NCBI GenBank assembly: GCA_017453665.1
Contig: JAFTEM010000011.1
Location: 1-42,098, forward strand
Source: a bacterium
GTDB taxonomy: Bacteria; Patescibacteria; JAEDAM01; Absconditabacterales; Absconditicoccaceae
DNA: 42,098 bases
Direction of reading: 5' to 3'
Below are positions 30,493 to 41,190 of the stretch, piece by piece (within the stretch, counting starts at the first letter, position 1; each line of letters starts with the position of its first letter). The notes below the pieces were generated by a model, which worked only from the letters and a program-made list of their open reading frames with translations, searched no databases and had not been told where the DNA came from. Both the position numbers and the translations under genes were made by a program.

Positions 30493-31683
30493 TTATACTT
30501 CTCCGTTTTGTTTCATTTGTCTTTTAATGAATGATGGAGTCTCTGAATCATCTTCTACTGGATTTGATTTTTCGATAGGAGCTTCGATATCTTCAGTGCT
30601 TCTTAATGATCTTGTAATATAGTTATCTGCTTGTTTTTTGACCTCTTCTCTTGGTTGTTGTCTTCCAGTAATAGGATTTCCCCAGATATTTACGCTAGGC
30701 TTTTTGATTACAGAACCAGTTTCTTGTTCTTCAAATCCTGTTGCGATGATTGTTACTTTTACTTCATCTTCGAATGATTCATCGAAACTCATTCCCCAAA
30801 TCATTTCTGCTTCAGGATCAAGAATCTCTTCAACGATAGATGCAGCTTCTTGAACTTCAATTGGAGTCAAATCATTACCTCCAGATACAGCAAAGATAAC
30901 TTTCTTTGCTCCATCAAGATTTGTTTCAAGAAGTGGATTCTCGATAGCTTCTCTTGCAGCATCCACTGCTCTCTTTTCTCCAGCACCGTAACCGATTCAA
31001 AGTAATGCATTTCATGAACCAACCATTACATTTTTAATATCAGCAAAGTCGATGTTGATATCACCTGGTTTTGTAATAAGATCTGAAATACCTTGAACTC
31101 CAAGATATAATACCTTATCAATCATAGTGAATGCTTGTTTGAAGGTCGTTTTTTTGTCAACTAAGTTATAGATTTTATCGTTAGGAATAACGATTAGGGT
31201 ATCTACAACTTCTTTCATTCTTTTAAGTCCTTCTTCAGCATTAGCTGCTCTCTTTTTTCCTTCGAATGAGAAAGGTTTAGTAACGATACCAACAGTTAAG
31301 ATTCCTAATTCTTTTGCAATATTTGCAACAACAGGAGCTGCTCATGTTCCAGTTCCTCCTCCCATACCAGCAGTGATGAATACCATATCAGTATCTTGAA
31401 GCACTGATTTAATATTCATTTCATCTTCTTCAGCTGATTTTCTTCAGATATCTGGATTAGCTCAAGCACCAAGACCTTTTGTGATGTTAAGTCAAATATT
31501 AACTTTCTTTTGTGCTAGGTTTGTAGCTAAGTCTTGTGCGTCTGTATTTACAGCAACGAATTCTACACCATCTAGTCCTTCTTGGATCATTCTATTTAAA
31601 GCTTTATTTCCACATCCTCAAACTCAAAATACTTTAATTTTAGCTCCTGGAACAAATTCGGGCATAATTTCATTAATAACCAT
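30493..31683 (-). CDS. ftsZ: Cell division protein FtsZ
   Basis: 396 residues. Tubulin-like GTPase: T1 loop [14 protein letters not shown] (two TGA glycines), VNTDAQDL, the signature [15 protein letters not shown], the T7 region ([14 protein letters not shown]) and a C-terminal domain to about residue 320. A charged linker ends in [14 protein letters not shown], a short conserved-tail-like segment. Polymerises at midcell to form the division ring. It lies 58 bases downstream of ftsA, same strand. Confidence 0.97.
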
Positions 31684-31741
31684 GTTTAATAATTCATAAG
31701 AATATAAAGAAGATTTATTTTTCGAATTTATTTTTTATTTA

Positions 31742-32917
31742 TTAGAAGAGATCTTTTATCCATCCTCCGAATTTATTTAATACTTTTCCTGGTCTGAATG
31801 ACATCTTTCTAGAAGATACATCCATGTATTTATTAGACCAGTAATAAATTCATAAGAGGTTGATAAATTGAATATTTAAAGAGAGATCTCATACATCAAC
31901 TAATAAATCTTTTCCATAGAAGGTTGCTAGTTTAAATACATTTTTAGCTAAGTAATCGAGATTTTGCATTTTACTTCCACCTCCTATTAATAAGATTCAT
32001 CATGGAAGTCTTCAATCTTTTTCGATTCTTTCAAGATGTTGATTTATCTTTAAGAAAATTTCTTCATATCTTGCATTAATAATCTCAGTTAAGAACGCGA
32101 TATCCATTTCCGTATCTTTTGTTATACCATCAGTTATCATTGCTAAACCATGGGTTCTCTTTATCTCTTCAGCTTCTTTGATATCGATTTGCATTCCTAT
32201 AGAAATATCCTTTGTTACGTTTTCTCATCCCATAGGAATTGTTCCGTATCCTAATGGATATCAGTCTTCATAAATTACGTAACTTGTTTGGTTTTTACCG
32301 ATATCAACAAGTACTGTTCAAAGATCTTTATGATCATAATCTATAGTAATTTCTGTTGCAGCTATGATGTTAGGGATTACGTCTGATATTGTTAATCATA
32401 CTTTATCGAAAGCATCAACTAATCCTGTATAGAAATTTTTAGGAAGTAAGAATACATCAGCCATAAGTTCTAGTTTCTTACATTTAAGTCCTATTGGATC
32501 TTTTTCTCTTTTTTCTTCATCAATAATCCAGCATACAGGAACAATCTTAATTGTTTCGTAGTTATTCTTGCTTGATATCTCAGCAACAATTCTTGATAAA
32601 TGATCTATATCATCTCCTCAAACCTCCTCTTGCATTATTCTTTTTCATTCTATGATTCTATGAACAAGCATTTCTGGATGAGAGACTCAAACGACAACTT
32701 CTTCAATGAAGTCACCTCATAATTTTTTAATAAAGTTCTCTATAATTTTGTTGATTGTTGTCGTAAATGCTTCGGCATCAAGAATTTTTCATTTTTTCAA
32801 TCAGAGGGCAGGTTCCATTTGCTTTGCAAGGATGATATCTTTTTCATTGTCTTTTCAAAAAACAACAGCCTTGATTGTATCATTCCCGATATCAAATACC
32901 GCTTTAATGTCTCTCAT
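31742..32917 (-). CDS. ftsA: Cell division protein FtsA
   Basis: 391 residues. Actin-like ATPase: phosphate 1 (KAVFDIGNDTIKAVV), phosphate 2 (LGTVLVDIGKNQTSYVIYEDG), adenosine motif (PGGILLIGGGSKM) and a C-terminal amphipathic helix (KVLNKFGGWIKDLF) that would bind the membrane. Anchors FtsZ filaments. The 1C subdomain segment (EAFTTTINKIIENF) is present. Divergent from most FtsA but the order of motifs and ftsZ neighbourhood are decisive. Confidence 0.92.
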
Positions 32918-32928
32918 AGATATTCGGC

Positions 32929-32958
32929 TATATAAAATAAAAGTTAATCTTTAACAAT
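32929..32958 (-). promoter_or_regulatory. Probable ftsA promoter
   Basis: On the minus strand TTGTTA (32958-32953), 18 bases, TATATA (32934-32929), about 11 bases ahead of the ATG, giving a very short leader. Confidence 0.45.
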
Positions 32959-32976
32959 CACACTTTTAGAAATATT

Positions 32977-33007
32977 AAAAAAAAAGACAATAGCTTTTTT
33001 TGCTATT
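32977..33007 (-). terminator. Terminator after the nucleotidyltransferase gene
   Basis: On the minus strand AATAGC / GCTATT (33007-32990), then GTC and a run of T. Confidence 0.7.
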
Positions 33008-33050
33008 ATGATAGCTTTAAGTTATCATTAATTTTTACGGTATCTATCTT

Positions 33051-33896
33051 TTAGTTATCGGCTTTAAAGAATAGGTCTGAATACCATTTTCTCTTGTCAT
33101 AATAGAATTTTAGGATTCATTTTTCAGTAATAATTCATTCATGAGTTACAGGATTTTTTTCTTTGATTTTTGCAATACGTTTACCCCATCGTTTTTGTAG
33201 AAAATTTTCAAAATTATCTCAAAATGATCATGAAAAAGATCTCTCAAAATATTCTTTTATTTTTCAATTTCACATTGTGTATTTGTTTCATAGAAAAATT
33301 GTTTGATTCTCTGGATATTGAGGAAGAAAGTTCTTTACTCGTTTGTTGTTTTTATAGATTGTGATAATTTTTTCATAATAGAGAGGAACAAGATGAGTTA
33401 TCCGATATGGGAGATAGATATCTTTTTTTGATTGAAGAAGTTTTTCTAGATTGCTATGATCTTCATCAACAAAGAAACTGAGGCAGAACTTTTTTCTTTC
33501 GTTGTTTTTGCTTCTTTTTAATCAGTACATAAAAAATAGTATGCTCATGAAAAATCTTGCTGTTCGAACTCTTCAGTTTTCACAAATCACAAAAAGATCA
33601 ATATCTGAATCCTCTTTTAATGCGTTGAAGGTGATACTATTTGCGAGATATATTTCTTTAATGAATGGAAGATTTCTATACAAAAAACTTCGTTTATTTA
33701 TAAATCTGAGGTATTCATCATGATAAGGTGATTTATTGGTTCGTGAAAAAATATTGCTTAATTTTTCTTTTTTTAGAGATTTTTTGTTGTAGAAAAAATA
33801 TTCTTTATTAAGAGGTATTGGATAATTCATTACCTCATAAAAATGAAGTGGATTATTTTCATGTGTTTCGTTCTTTACAGGTTGTGTTATCATCAT
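33051..33896 (-). CDS. Nucleotidyltransferase-domain protein
   Basis: 281 residues. Pol-beta-type core: NSITFNALKEDSDIDLFVICENGRVRTARFFMS (near 88-120) with the DSDIDLFV metal-binding aspartates. Helical C-terminal part with YLPYRITHLVPLYYEK, NGKIKEYFERSF and FLQKRWGKR. The family is mostly uncharacterised; it could modify a small molecule or RNA. It starts inside the 3' end of the pseudopilin gene (44-base overlap), so it is translationally coupled. The frame is intact over its whole length. Confidence 0.75.
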
Positions 33897-34470
33897 TATA
33901 TTTTCTACAAAGTTTTTTCTTTATCATTCATGTTCTTGCATCGAAGAATACTTGTCAGAACTCTTGTCTTGAAGTTGGATTTCAGGCTTTATCTCTTCAA
34001 TTAAGATACATGTTTATAACTCATGTTGCTAGAAGTGTTGATCATGATTTTATTTCGAATCAGTTTTGGTTTCCTTTTGAAATTAGAGATGGAAGCATAT
34101 TTATTTCAGAAAAACTTGGAACAACTTCTGTAGAGAATCTTGTTTTTTGCATACAATAGGTATAATCATTGAGCGTCTTTTTTAGATATGTTGTTGTGAC
34201 AGTTCATGAAGTGTATTTTAGTTCAAATCATGAGTTTATCATTTTAATAGAGTAACCATCTGGAATAATATCACCTGAAAGTACTCTTGAGGTCGATGCA
34301 TAGTATACCCAATCAGACAAATCACTATAAAAAGAGTTGATACAGCTCTCTGAATATGCTCTATCGGCTTCTAGTGTGGACATATATCTCATTCACATCC
34401 ACATCAAAATAACAATGATGAGGAGCACTAATAGCATTTCTATAAGTGTAAACCCTTTATGTTTTTGCAT
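33853..34470 (-). CDS. Type IV pilin / pseudopilin
   Basis: 205 residues. Class III prepilin signal: short basic leader MQKHKG, cleavage before FTLIEMLLVLLIIVILMWMG, with Glu at position +5 of the mature protein. The C-terminal domain is strand-rich with Cys residues (ESCINSF, CMQKTRF, KLCRKYND). It is probably part of a type IV pilus, which these epibionts use for host contact or DNA uptake. Follows dnaN closely (20 bases) and overlaps the nucleotidyltransferase gene. Confidence 0.85.
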
Positions 34471-34490
34471 GATATTTTGTATTTTAAATT

Positions 34491-35633
34491 CTATATATTG
34501 TTAAGTGTTCTGATTACGTATCTGTTTGTTGTATCATCTTTATCCATTAATACTAATGGTTTTTGAGCATTAACGATATTAAATACTAATGTATCTGAAG
34601 ACATTGTTCTAATAAAATCTGTTACATATCTACCATTAATTGCAAATGAGATTGGTTCGCAATCGATTATTGCAGGGATTTCTGTTGTACCAGCTCCTTT
34701 ATCAGTATCTCATGATGTAATAATAACTTTTGATTCTTGTGTTTGGATTGCAACATAGTTATTAATATCTCTTGTAAGAATAGCGATCTTTTTAATAGCA
34801 TTTTCACAATCTTTTTTATCTAACATGATTGTTCATGTAAATTGTGTTGGAAGCACTTCTTCTTTTTCATAATCAGGGAATGTTCATTGAATAAGAAGTG
34901 ATGTTGCAATTACTTTTATTCCTTCAATTTCGAATTCAAAAGCAACTAAATTATCTGAATATTTTAGACTTATATCTGGTATCTCTTTTTCTGCAGCGTA
35001 TTTGATAATTTGTCCAATATCAGCAATAGCTACTTTAGGGATAATTAATGAAAAATCTTGTGAGTTTGTATTTATTGTTTTAAATTCTGAAAGTCTGAAA
35101 CTATCTGTTCAAACAAAGATGATTTTATGTTGTCAGTCTTCTTGTTTTGATTTGATTACTAAACCTGTTAGTGCAGGAGAGAAACTTTTTTCTGTGATAG
35201 CATATTCAACTTTTTCTAATCCTTTAACAAAAATAGATGTATCGATAGTGATAGCATTTGTTTGAGGAACTTCTGGTAGAGCCACATATTCTGATGCTGG
35301 GATTCCGTTGATTGTGAAGACATCTTTTGCTGTTTTTATCTTCATTATATTTGTTTTTTGATCTACTGAAAATTCTACAGTATCATTATCGATTGATTTA
35401 AGGATATCCATAAATGTTTTTGCGTTAACTGTAATAGCTCCTTCCATTTGAACAGTACATGGTTGTTCGATTTCGATGTATTTTTCCATGTCACTTGCTC
35501 TAATTGTTAAGGTATCAATAGAAGCTTTTAAGTAAATGTTTTGTAAAATTGGAAGTGTTGAATTTTTTGAAACAAATCTTGATGCAATATCAAGCATTCC
35601 AATTACATTTTTTAACTCTAAACTGATTTTCAT
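34491..35633 (-). CDS. dnaN: DNA polymerase III sliding clamp (beta)
   Basis: 380 residues from MKISLELKNVIGMLDIASRFVSKNSTLPILQNIYL. Three-domain clamp with ASDMEKYIEIEQPC, ITVNAKTFMDILKSI, SFSPALTGLVI, VGTDSFRLSEFK and a C-terminal LVLMDKDDTTNRYVIRTL in place of the usual MPMRL tail. An ATG four codons upstream (35645) is possible but MKIS matches the family start. Glycines such as GQHK after KQED are TGA. Clamps polymerase to DNA. Confidence 0.95.
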
Positions 35634-35762
35634 TACAAAAAACATTAATGAATATAAAATGTATTCATTTCCAATGTAATGTTTTAGAAGAGCAATTCAA
35701 CCTCAATTGACTTAAAAAAAATTTTATGATTAAGATGTGGTATCATCTTTTTGATTTCAAAA

Positions 35763-35790
35763 TTGACTTTTTTGAAAAACGATATATAAT
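35763..35790 (+). promoter_or_regulatory. Promoter of the 35829 gene
   Basis: TTGACT (35763-35768), 16 bases, TATAAT (35785-35790), about 38 bases before the ATG. Confidence 0.75.
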
Positions 35791-35828
35791 TATTGTATAA
35801 ATATTTTTAGATTTTAATAATCTTTATT

Positions 35829-36491
35829 ATGTCTAATCTAGAAACCGCTCGCTCTGTTTGAGAGACAACACAAAATGTATTTGATAAGATTGATGATAAA
35901 GAAAAAAAGGAAGGATTTAGAAGTTTGATTGATGATATTGAACAAAATGATCAGATTAAGAAATTAAAAGATACTTGGGATTCAATGACAGAGAAACAAA
36001 AGCATAAACTTTATAAGAGAGATGCTATGACGCTTTGAAGTTTTATTAGACGTGGTACTCCTGCTTTTACAGTGATTGATTATACTTATCATTGAGTTGT
36101 GAATTATAAGAATAATTGATGAAAAAACGCTGCTAAGTATGCTCTTTTAGAAACCTTACCTTGTAGATTCTTAGTTGAGTTAGGAATTCTAAAAAAGCCA
36201 GAAGACTTAACAGATGAACAATTAATTAAAGATGTTAAAAAAGATGCTAAGAATATGAATCTTTATCTTTGAGCAGCAGAAACAGCATGTGTTGTAATCC
36301 CTGATGCTCAAGCAGCAGTTCCTTTTATTCAAATGTTAAGACATTATACTAAATGGTATGAAAAACATGGAACTGAGGTTATGATTGATAAATTAAATGA
36401 AGAAAAAAAGTCAGCGATTACAGAAAAAACAAGTAGTGAATTAGCTGAAGTTCTTCAAATGGATGAGAATGAAGAGAAAAAAGCAGCATAA
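35829..36491 (+). CDS. Hypothetical helical protein
   Basis: 220 residues, Lys/Glu-rich, helical, no signal peptide. The central part has two weakly hydrophobic stretches (FTVIDYTYHGVV; NLYLGAAETACVVIPDAQAAVPFIQML) that may lie at a membrane. TGA glycines throughout (e.g. NNGGKN). No family recognised. Strong promoter and terminator make it a single-gene unit. Confidence 0.6.
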
Positions 36492-36512
36492 AATAAAAAA
36501 TTCTTTTTTGTG

Positions 36513-36545
36513 AAAAGCCTCTTAAAAAAAGAGGCTTTTAAAATT
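36513..36545 (+). terminator. Bidirectional terminator
   Basis: AAAAGCCTCTT (36513-36523) / AAGAGGCTTTT (36529-36539), an 11-bp perfect stem with A/T runs on both sides. Serves the 35829 gene and probably the convergent 36557 gene. Confidence 0.85.
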
Positions 36546-36556
36546 AATAAAGTTTT

Positions 36557-37033
36557 TTAATACACTTTCTCAATCAGCATACCAATGGTATTGATGATCT
36601 CTTTGTTGGCCATCTGGTTATATTTTACCCAATCCACATACGTTGGATGGTACTTTTTAGGATCGAGAATTTCTGGTTCAATTACATGCTCAGGAACTGG
36701 TGTATTGTTGATAAACCGTTCGTGTAATATTTTTAGTAGACCAAAAATTTTTTCTGAAGTAAAAATGTATTCGTCGACTTTTTTATTCAATCCACTGTAA
36801 CCATTCTCCACAACATAACAAGTAATTAGTGTTATGATAGGTTTTGATTCCAGAAAGACGTTTGAGAAGTACTTAAGGGTTTCTCTACTATTATAGTCTT
36901 TGATAATAGAAATCCCCTCGTGCATCGTGGCAAATTTTGTACAAAGCTGTTTTGCCTGCATTTTAATTTTACTAGGGCGCCTTTCGGCAGTCCTGGGTAG
37001 AAACAAAGAACCTTCTTGTAAATTTCTTTCCAT
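36557..37033 (-). CDS. Hypothetical protein, UGA-free, probably acquired
   Basis: 158 residues, soluble, helical and basic at the N-terminus (FLPRTAERRPSKIKMQAKQ). No motif recognised (later segments: NVFLESKPIITLITCYVVENGYSGLN, YVDWVKYNQMANKEIINTIG). All six glycines are GGN, and codon use is richer in GC than in neighbours. The ATG is preceded by an A-rich stretch ending AGTAT, like the other UGA-free genes. A palindromic TGATAATCATT (37068-37078) lies just upstream. Confidence 0.6.
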   Translation of the reverse strand: MERNLQEGSLFLPRTAERRPSKIKMQAKQLCTKFATMHEGISIIKDYNSRETLKYFSNVFLESKPIITLITCYVVENGYSGLNKKVDEYIFTSEKIFGLLKILHERFINNTPVPEHVIEPEILDPKKYHPTYVDWVKYNQMANKEIINTIGMLIEKVY

Positions 37034-37179
37034 ATACTATTTTTTGTATTTTGTTTTGGGAATTAATTGATAATCATTTACTTTTTAAAAACAAGATGTT
37101 TTTTATGCGATTTTTTCAGTGGGAAAATGAGATATATTCGGTAATATGTACTATGTTTTTAAAAGAATAATTGGTGTTA

Positions 37180-37518
37180 TTACATCTTTTTAATAATAAT
37201 CATACCTCAGATAAAGCTTCAGATTAGAACTGTTAGTAATCCTTTATAAAAAATATCAAAATTTTTAGCAACATTTTCGTCAAAATATTTTTTCCATAAT
37301 TCCATAACTTCTTTTTCTTTTATTAACTTTCATTCTCCATCAACCAATGAATAAGATCAGTTTTCTAGTTTTCAATACTTTTGTGTATCTTTCATAATTT
37401 CATTTATGATTTCTTTCAATCTCCATTCTATATCTTTTTTTCAGTAGTAAGCTTCTAGGTTTTCCATATCTCTACTTTCCATAAAAATATTTAGCTGTTG
37501 ATCTAATTTTTTATTCAT
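37180..37518 (-). CDS. Hypothetical C-terminally anchored protein
   Basis: 112 residues. Charged helical body (MNKKLDQQLNIFMESRDMENLEAYYG...) and a C-terminal span (FDIFYKGLLTVLIGSFIGGMIII) ending KKM. TGA glycines present (AYYGKK, LIGSFIGG). Follows the secreted protein gene by 12 bases, so the two are probably one operon. Confidence 0.55.
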
Positions 37519-37530
37519 TTCAGAAAAATA

Positions 37531-37938
37531 CTATGAATATACCTCTTTTATTAGAGTGTTAACCTTATCTAATTTAAGTTTTATTTCTTGACCAAATTCA
37601 CAATATTCAAATGAATCATTTGAAATTTTATCTATTATTTGGGTAAGTTGTTCCTTATATACATCTTCTCAATAGAAACTAATTAAGTTTTTTATTCATT
37701 CTTGTCTAAAGTATCACTCTAAATGCTTATCGAGCTGCTGTCTTAAATGTTCTTTTTGAAAAGGAGTTGTATCATTATTCAATGATATAATTATATTGAA
37801 TTTAGTATTTTCACGAACAGCATGCTTTTTTTTATTATAATGGTGTCTTGCTCAAAATGCAGCATTAGCCTCTTGTGTAGGAAGTAATGCCATTGAGGCA
37901 ATTGCTCATCATAAAATAATATTTTTTGCTTTTCACAT
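37531..37938 (-). CDS. Hypothetical secreted protein
   Basis: 135 residues. Signal peptide with TGA glycines (MGKAKNIILGGAIASMALLPTQEANAAFGA), cleavage probably after NA-A. The mature part is basic then acidic, with helices likely (FQKEHLRQQLDKHLEGYF). No family recognised. Confidence 0.55.
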
Positions 37939-38101
37939 TATAAACAATGAATAGAATAAAATAACTATCAATTCTATTATAATCAAAATGAAATCAACAG
38001 TCAAAAAACCAAGCTTTATATATTACATATTAATATTTAAATTTTCGTTGCATTTGTCGGTTGATATAACTATATTAATATTGTCTTAATAAAAAGTGTA
38101 T

Positions 38102-38311
38102 ATGGATAAACAAGTACAAAATGAATTGAAGGAAGCTTATTTGGCTGTTTTTGATGAGAATGGCTATGTTAAGCAATGTGGGAGAGAAGCTTGTATTCGC
38201 TTGATTAAGCTTGTAGAGCCTTACAGCTCTGAGGAGGTTGGTCGCGAGGATACAGGAATGATCAATGTTGAGGTAATGAAGAAGGTTTACAATGAGCTCA
38301 TGGCTCATTAA
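38102..38311 (+). CDS. Small hypothetical protein, UGA-free, probably acquired
   Basis: 69 residues from ATG at 38102 (a GTG two codons upstream is possible). Acidic, helical and soluble: MDKQVQNELKEAYLAVFD, then CGREACIRLIKLVEP and INVEVMKKVYNELMAH. Four glycines, all GGN, and noticeably higher GC than surroundings. The length and helix spacing loosely suggest a small DNA- or protein-binding domain, nothing specific. Own terminator follows. Confidence 0.6.
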   Translation: MDKQVQNELKEAYLAVFDENGYVKQCGREACIRLIKLVEPYSSEEVGREDTGMINVEVMKKVYNELMAH

Positions 38312-38322
38312 TCTGAGAACTT

Positions 38323-38355
38323 GCGCGTTGGTTAATAATCGATGCGCTTTTTTTG
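38323..38355 (+). terminator. Terminator of the 38102 gene
   Basis: GCGCGTTG (38323-38330) / CGATGCGC (38340-38347) with two G-U pairs, then TTTTTTT. Meets the terminator of the minus-strand RNA head-on. Confidence 0.8.
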
Positions 38356-38356
38356 A

Positions 38357-38389
38357 TTAAAAAAAAGAAGCAGATGATTAATCTACTTC
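38357..38389 (-). terminator. Terminator of the candidate large RNA
   Basis: On the minus strand GAAGTAGAT (38389-38381) / ATCTGCTTC (38375-38367), then eight T. Confidence 0.85.
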
Positions 38390-39048
38390 AAATTCCCGAA
38401 GAGAAGATGTTTATGTAGATGCCATATGAAAGCTATACAAGCTATTAACAAGTATAGTATCTCATGCTTTAGGCAAACCTAAAGAGAAAGATTACCATGA
38501 GATAGCAAATCTTATTATTTTTTATCTTAAATAGAGATTTAAGAGTGGGATATATTATCACTATAGGAACCTCTCCGATATGAATGTTGAGCTATATCCA
38601 ACAATACCAAGATCGAATTGCCTCATCTACTATTTTCTAGACATTGCCTTTAAAAGTATTCACTATCACATAATAGATAAATAAGGTAACAATATAGGTT
38701 ATATCATGCTTACTACTATTTTAAAGCGAGATAGAGAATAAAAGAATCTTTTAAAAGATAACTAGAATCGATTATCCGTTGTACCAATAGTCATTTAAAC
38801 TAAAGATAAGAGAGCTTAAATCTTAGGAAAGCCACTCAAGGATAATTTCAACCTTAATTACCGCTCCCCTACACTATCAAGATAGAATAGAGATATTATT
38901 ATAGATTGTTGGATTCAATCTATAACGTATAGAATGATTTGCACATTCTGCAAAGATAATTAAAGCAAATAAAGTACAATTCTCTTACATAAACATATAT
39001 TAAAGATCTCTCTAGTTCCAGCAAGAAATTCTTATGTTTCTTGATGAC
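38367..39048 (-). ncRNA. Candidate large structured non-coding RNA (about 680 nt)
   Basis: No frame survives on either strand under code 25; TAA and TAG are dense. A near-consensus minus-strand promoter and a terminator bound the region exactly. Perfect inverted repeats inside: TATCTCATG/CATGAGATA (38458-38504) enclosing CTTTAGG/CCTAAAG (38467-38484); CTTAAAT/ATTTAAG (38526-38543); ATAGATTG/CAATCTAT (38901-38923); AGAATG/CATTCT (38931-38949); CAAGAAA/TTTCTTG (39022-39043). I find no RNase P, tmRNA, SRP or rRNA signatures. Size is in the class of OLE, ROOL and GOLLD RNAs, but identity is unknown. Confidence 0.7.
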
Positions 39049-39054
39049 GTTATT

Positions 39055-39083
39055 ATTATACTCCAAAAAAAATTATTTTGCAA
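39055..39083 (-). promoter_or_regulatory. Promoter of the candidate large RNA
   Basis: On the minus strand TTGCAA (39083-39078), exactly 17 bases, TATAAT (39060-39055). Confidence 0.85.
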
Positions 39084-39205
39084 ATTTTTTTACACTTTTT
39101 TTTAGTAAATTGTTTTTATAGCTTTAGAATTGGAGAAAACTTATTCTTTTTTTCTAGAAAACACAAAAAATATTCCTATTTTGAGTTTTTTTTATGAAAT
39201 AAAAA

Positions 39206-39230
39206 AACGACTCCTTTGAAAAAGGAGCCA
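39206..39230 (-). terminator. Terminator of dxs
   Basis: On the minus strand GGCTCCTTT / AAAGGAGTC around 39230-39210, then GTTTTTTT. Confidence 0.85.
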
Positions 39231-39235
39231 ATCTT

Positions 39236-41002
39236 TTATAATAGTCATTTTATATCATTGGTTATTTTTTGTGGAGTAATTCCTAATGCTTCAAGGAACT
39301 CGTCCGCATTATATCTGTCATAGAATTCTTTCTTTAAACCATAGTTTTTTACTTTCATAGACGTTGGTGCATAGTAACTTGCTATTTTATATCCGAAACC
39401 TCCTTCAAGGATACCATCTTCTAGTGTTATCACTAGTTCGTGGTTTTTCTTTAGTTCTTCTAATAATTTTTCATCAATTCAGGAAGCGAATCTTGGATTA
39501 ATGAGTGTCGGTGTAAATCAGAGGCTGTTTTCTATTTCTTTTGCTAGCTTCTCCCCTATTTGATAGAAATCTCAAAGTGCTATAATTGCAACTTTTTCTC
39601 ATTCTTGTTCAACCTTAAAGGTATTAATAGCATCAAATGAAATGTCGGCATTACGTCAATCATTAATAACTTCGTTTCAAGGAATAAGAATCATTACTGG
39701 ATGTTCTCTTTGTTCAATAGACCATTCTAACATATTAAGGTATTCTTGTTTAGAACTTGGGGCTAAGAGGATAAGATTTGGAATATTAGAGAAGATTGAG
39801 TAATTAAAGATTCCTAGGTGGGTAACATCATTGAGTCACCAAACAGATGAATAGTTAAGAAGTATTGTTGCAGGATTGTTGTTAATACAAAGATCTTGTG
39901 AAATTTGGTCGTAGGTTCTCTGGATAAATGTTGAATTAGTTCAAAGAATAGGTTTTCATCAGTTTTTTGAAACTCATGAAATTAATGCAACTGCTTGTTC
40001 TTCTGCAATTCCTACATCTACAAATTGTTTTCCAGCCTGTTTTCTCTTATCTTCAGAGAATCCAATAGCCATTGGCATCGCCGGAGTTACCACCACTACT
40101 CTATTATCTTTCTTAATCTTTTCTAGAAGATAATCTGAGGTGATGCTTAGATAATTTTCTCAGCTTCAAAAATCAATTGTTGGTTTTCATGTTTTTTCGT
40201 CAAAAGGCATACACCAATGCCATCCTTCTTTGTTTTCTTCTGCTATTTTGTATCCTTTTCCTTTTTTTGTGTTTATGTGTACAACGATAGGATGATCAAT
40301 ATCTTTTACTTTCTGGAATAATGAAATTAGTTTTTCGATATTATTTCCTTCGTTTTCGTAGATATAATCTAATCCCATGGCTTTAAAGAGATTATTTTTA
40401 GCTTCTCAGTTTGTATTACGTAGCTCTTCTAGATTCTTATAAAGTCCGCCATGGATTTCTGCAATCGCTTGTTGGTTATCGTTTACAAGAATTATGAGAT
40501 TTGAATTAAGCTCAGATCATGCAAAATCTAGTCCTTCAAGTGCTTCTCATCATGAAAGTGAACCATCTCAGATTACTGCTATAATGTTTTCTTTATCACC
40601 TTTTAGATCTCTTCCCTTAGCTAATCAAGTTGCTAGAGAAATTGAGGTTGAAGTATGTCCTACATTAAAAAAGTCATGTTCACTTTCTTCTGGATTGGTA
40701 TATCAAGAAACCTCATGAAAATGAGATTCATCAATGTAGGCATCTTTTCTTCCTGTTAACATTTTATGGGGATAGGATTGATGAGAGACATCAAATACAA
40801 ATTTATCGATAGGTGAATTAAATACATAATGCATTGCTATTTCTGCTTCAACCATTCAGAAATTTGGTCAGAAATGTCATCAACATTTTGTTAGTCTATT
40901 CATTAGTGCATCTCTTATATCTTGTGCTAGTGTTTTGAGCTCTTCGTTGTTTAGTTTTTTAACATCTTTAGGTCCGTTGATGGTCTTTAATATTTCGTAC
41001 AT
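39236..41002 (-). CDS. dxs: 1-deoxy-D-xylulose-5-phosphate synthase
   Basis: 588 residues (family about 620). [19 protein letters not shown] with the conserved substrate-pocket His, [14 protein letters not shown], and the thiamine diphosphate motif GDGSLSGGEALEGL...NDN (near 140-170). PYR domain: [15 protein letters not shown] with the catalytic Glu, [19 protein letters not shown] segment, [12 protein letters not shown] in the C-terminal domain. Condenses pyruvate and glyceraldehyde 3-phosphate for isoprenoid, thiamine or pyridoxal synthesis. No other pathway gene is nearby. Ends ...DIKGLL through a TGA glycine. Confidence 0.93.
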
Positions 41003-41099
41003 TGTAGTTTTTTAGATATAAAGTATATTGTATCATTACGTATTTATTCTGGTTTTACAATACCTAAAATTATCAAGTGATGCATAATTCTCTTATTTT

Positions 41100-41128
41100 T
41101 TGACTATTTAAATTTTTTTGTATATAAT
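41100..41128 (+). promoter_or_regulatory. Promoter of pheA
   Basis: TTGACT (41100-41105), 17 bases, TATAAT (41123-41128), about 60 bases before the ATG. Confidence 0.85.
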
Positions 41129-41190
41129 TTGATTATAGAGTTTATATGTAGTAATTTTGAAGATTTTAGCTTTTTTAATTAGAGTTTAAC

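Noticed and set aside
33335..33337. Apparent frameshift and early TAA in the nucleotidyltransferase gene
   Set aside because: Re-reading codon by codon shows the TAA is out of frame; the gene is open from 33896 to the stop at 33051-33053 (282 codons).
38367..39048. RNase P RNA, tmRNA or intron
   Set aside because: The conserved GAGGAAAGTCC/ACAGAA blocks, the tmRNA T-arm and tag, and group II domain V are not visible on either strand.
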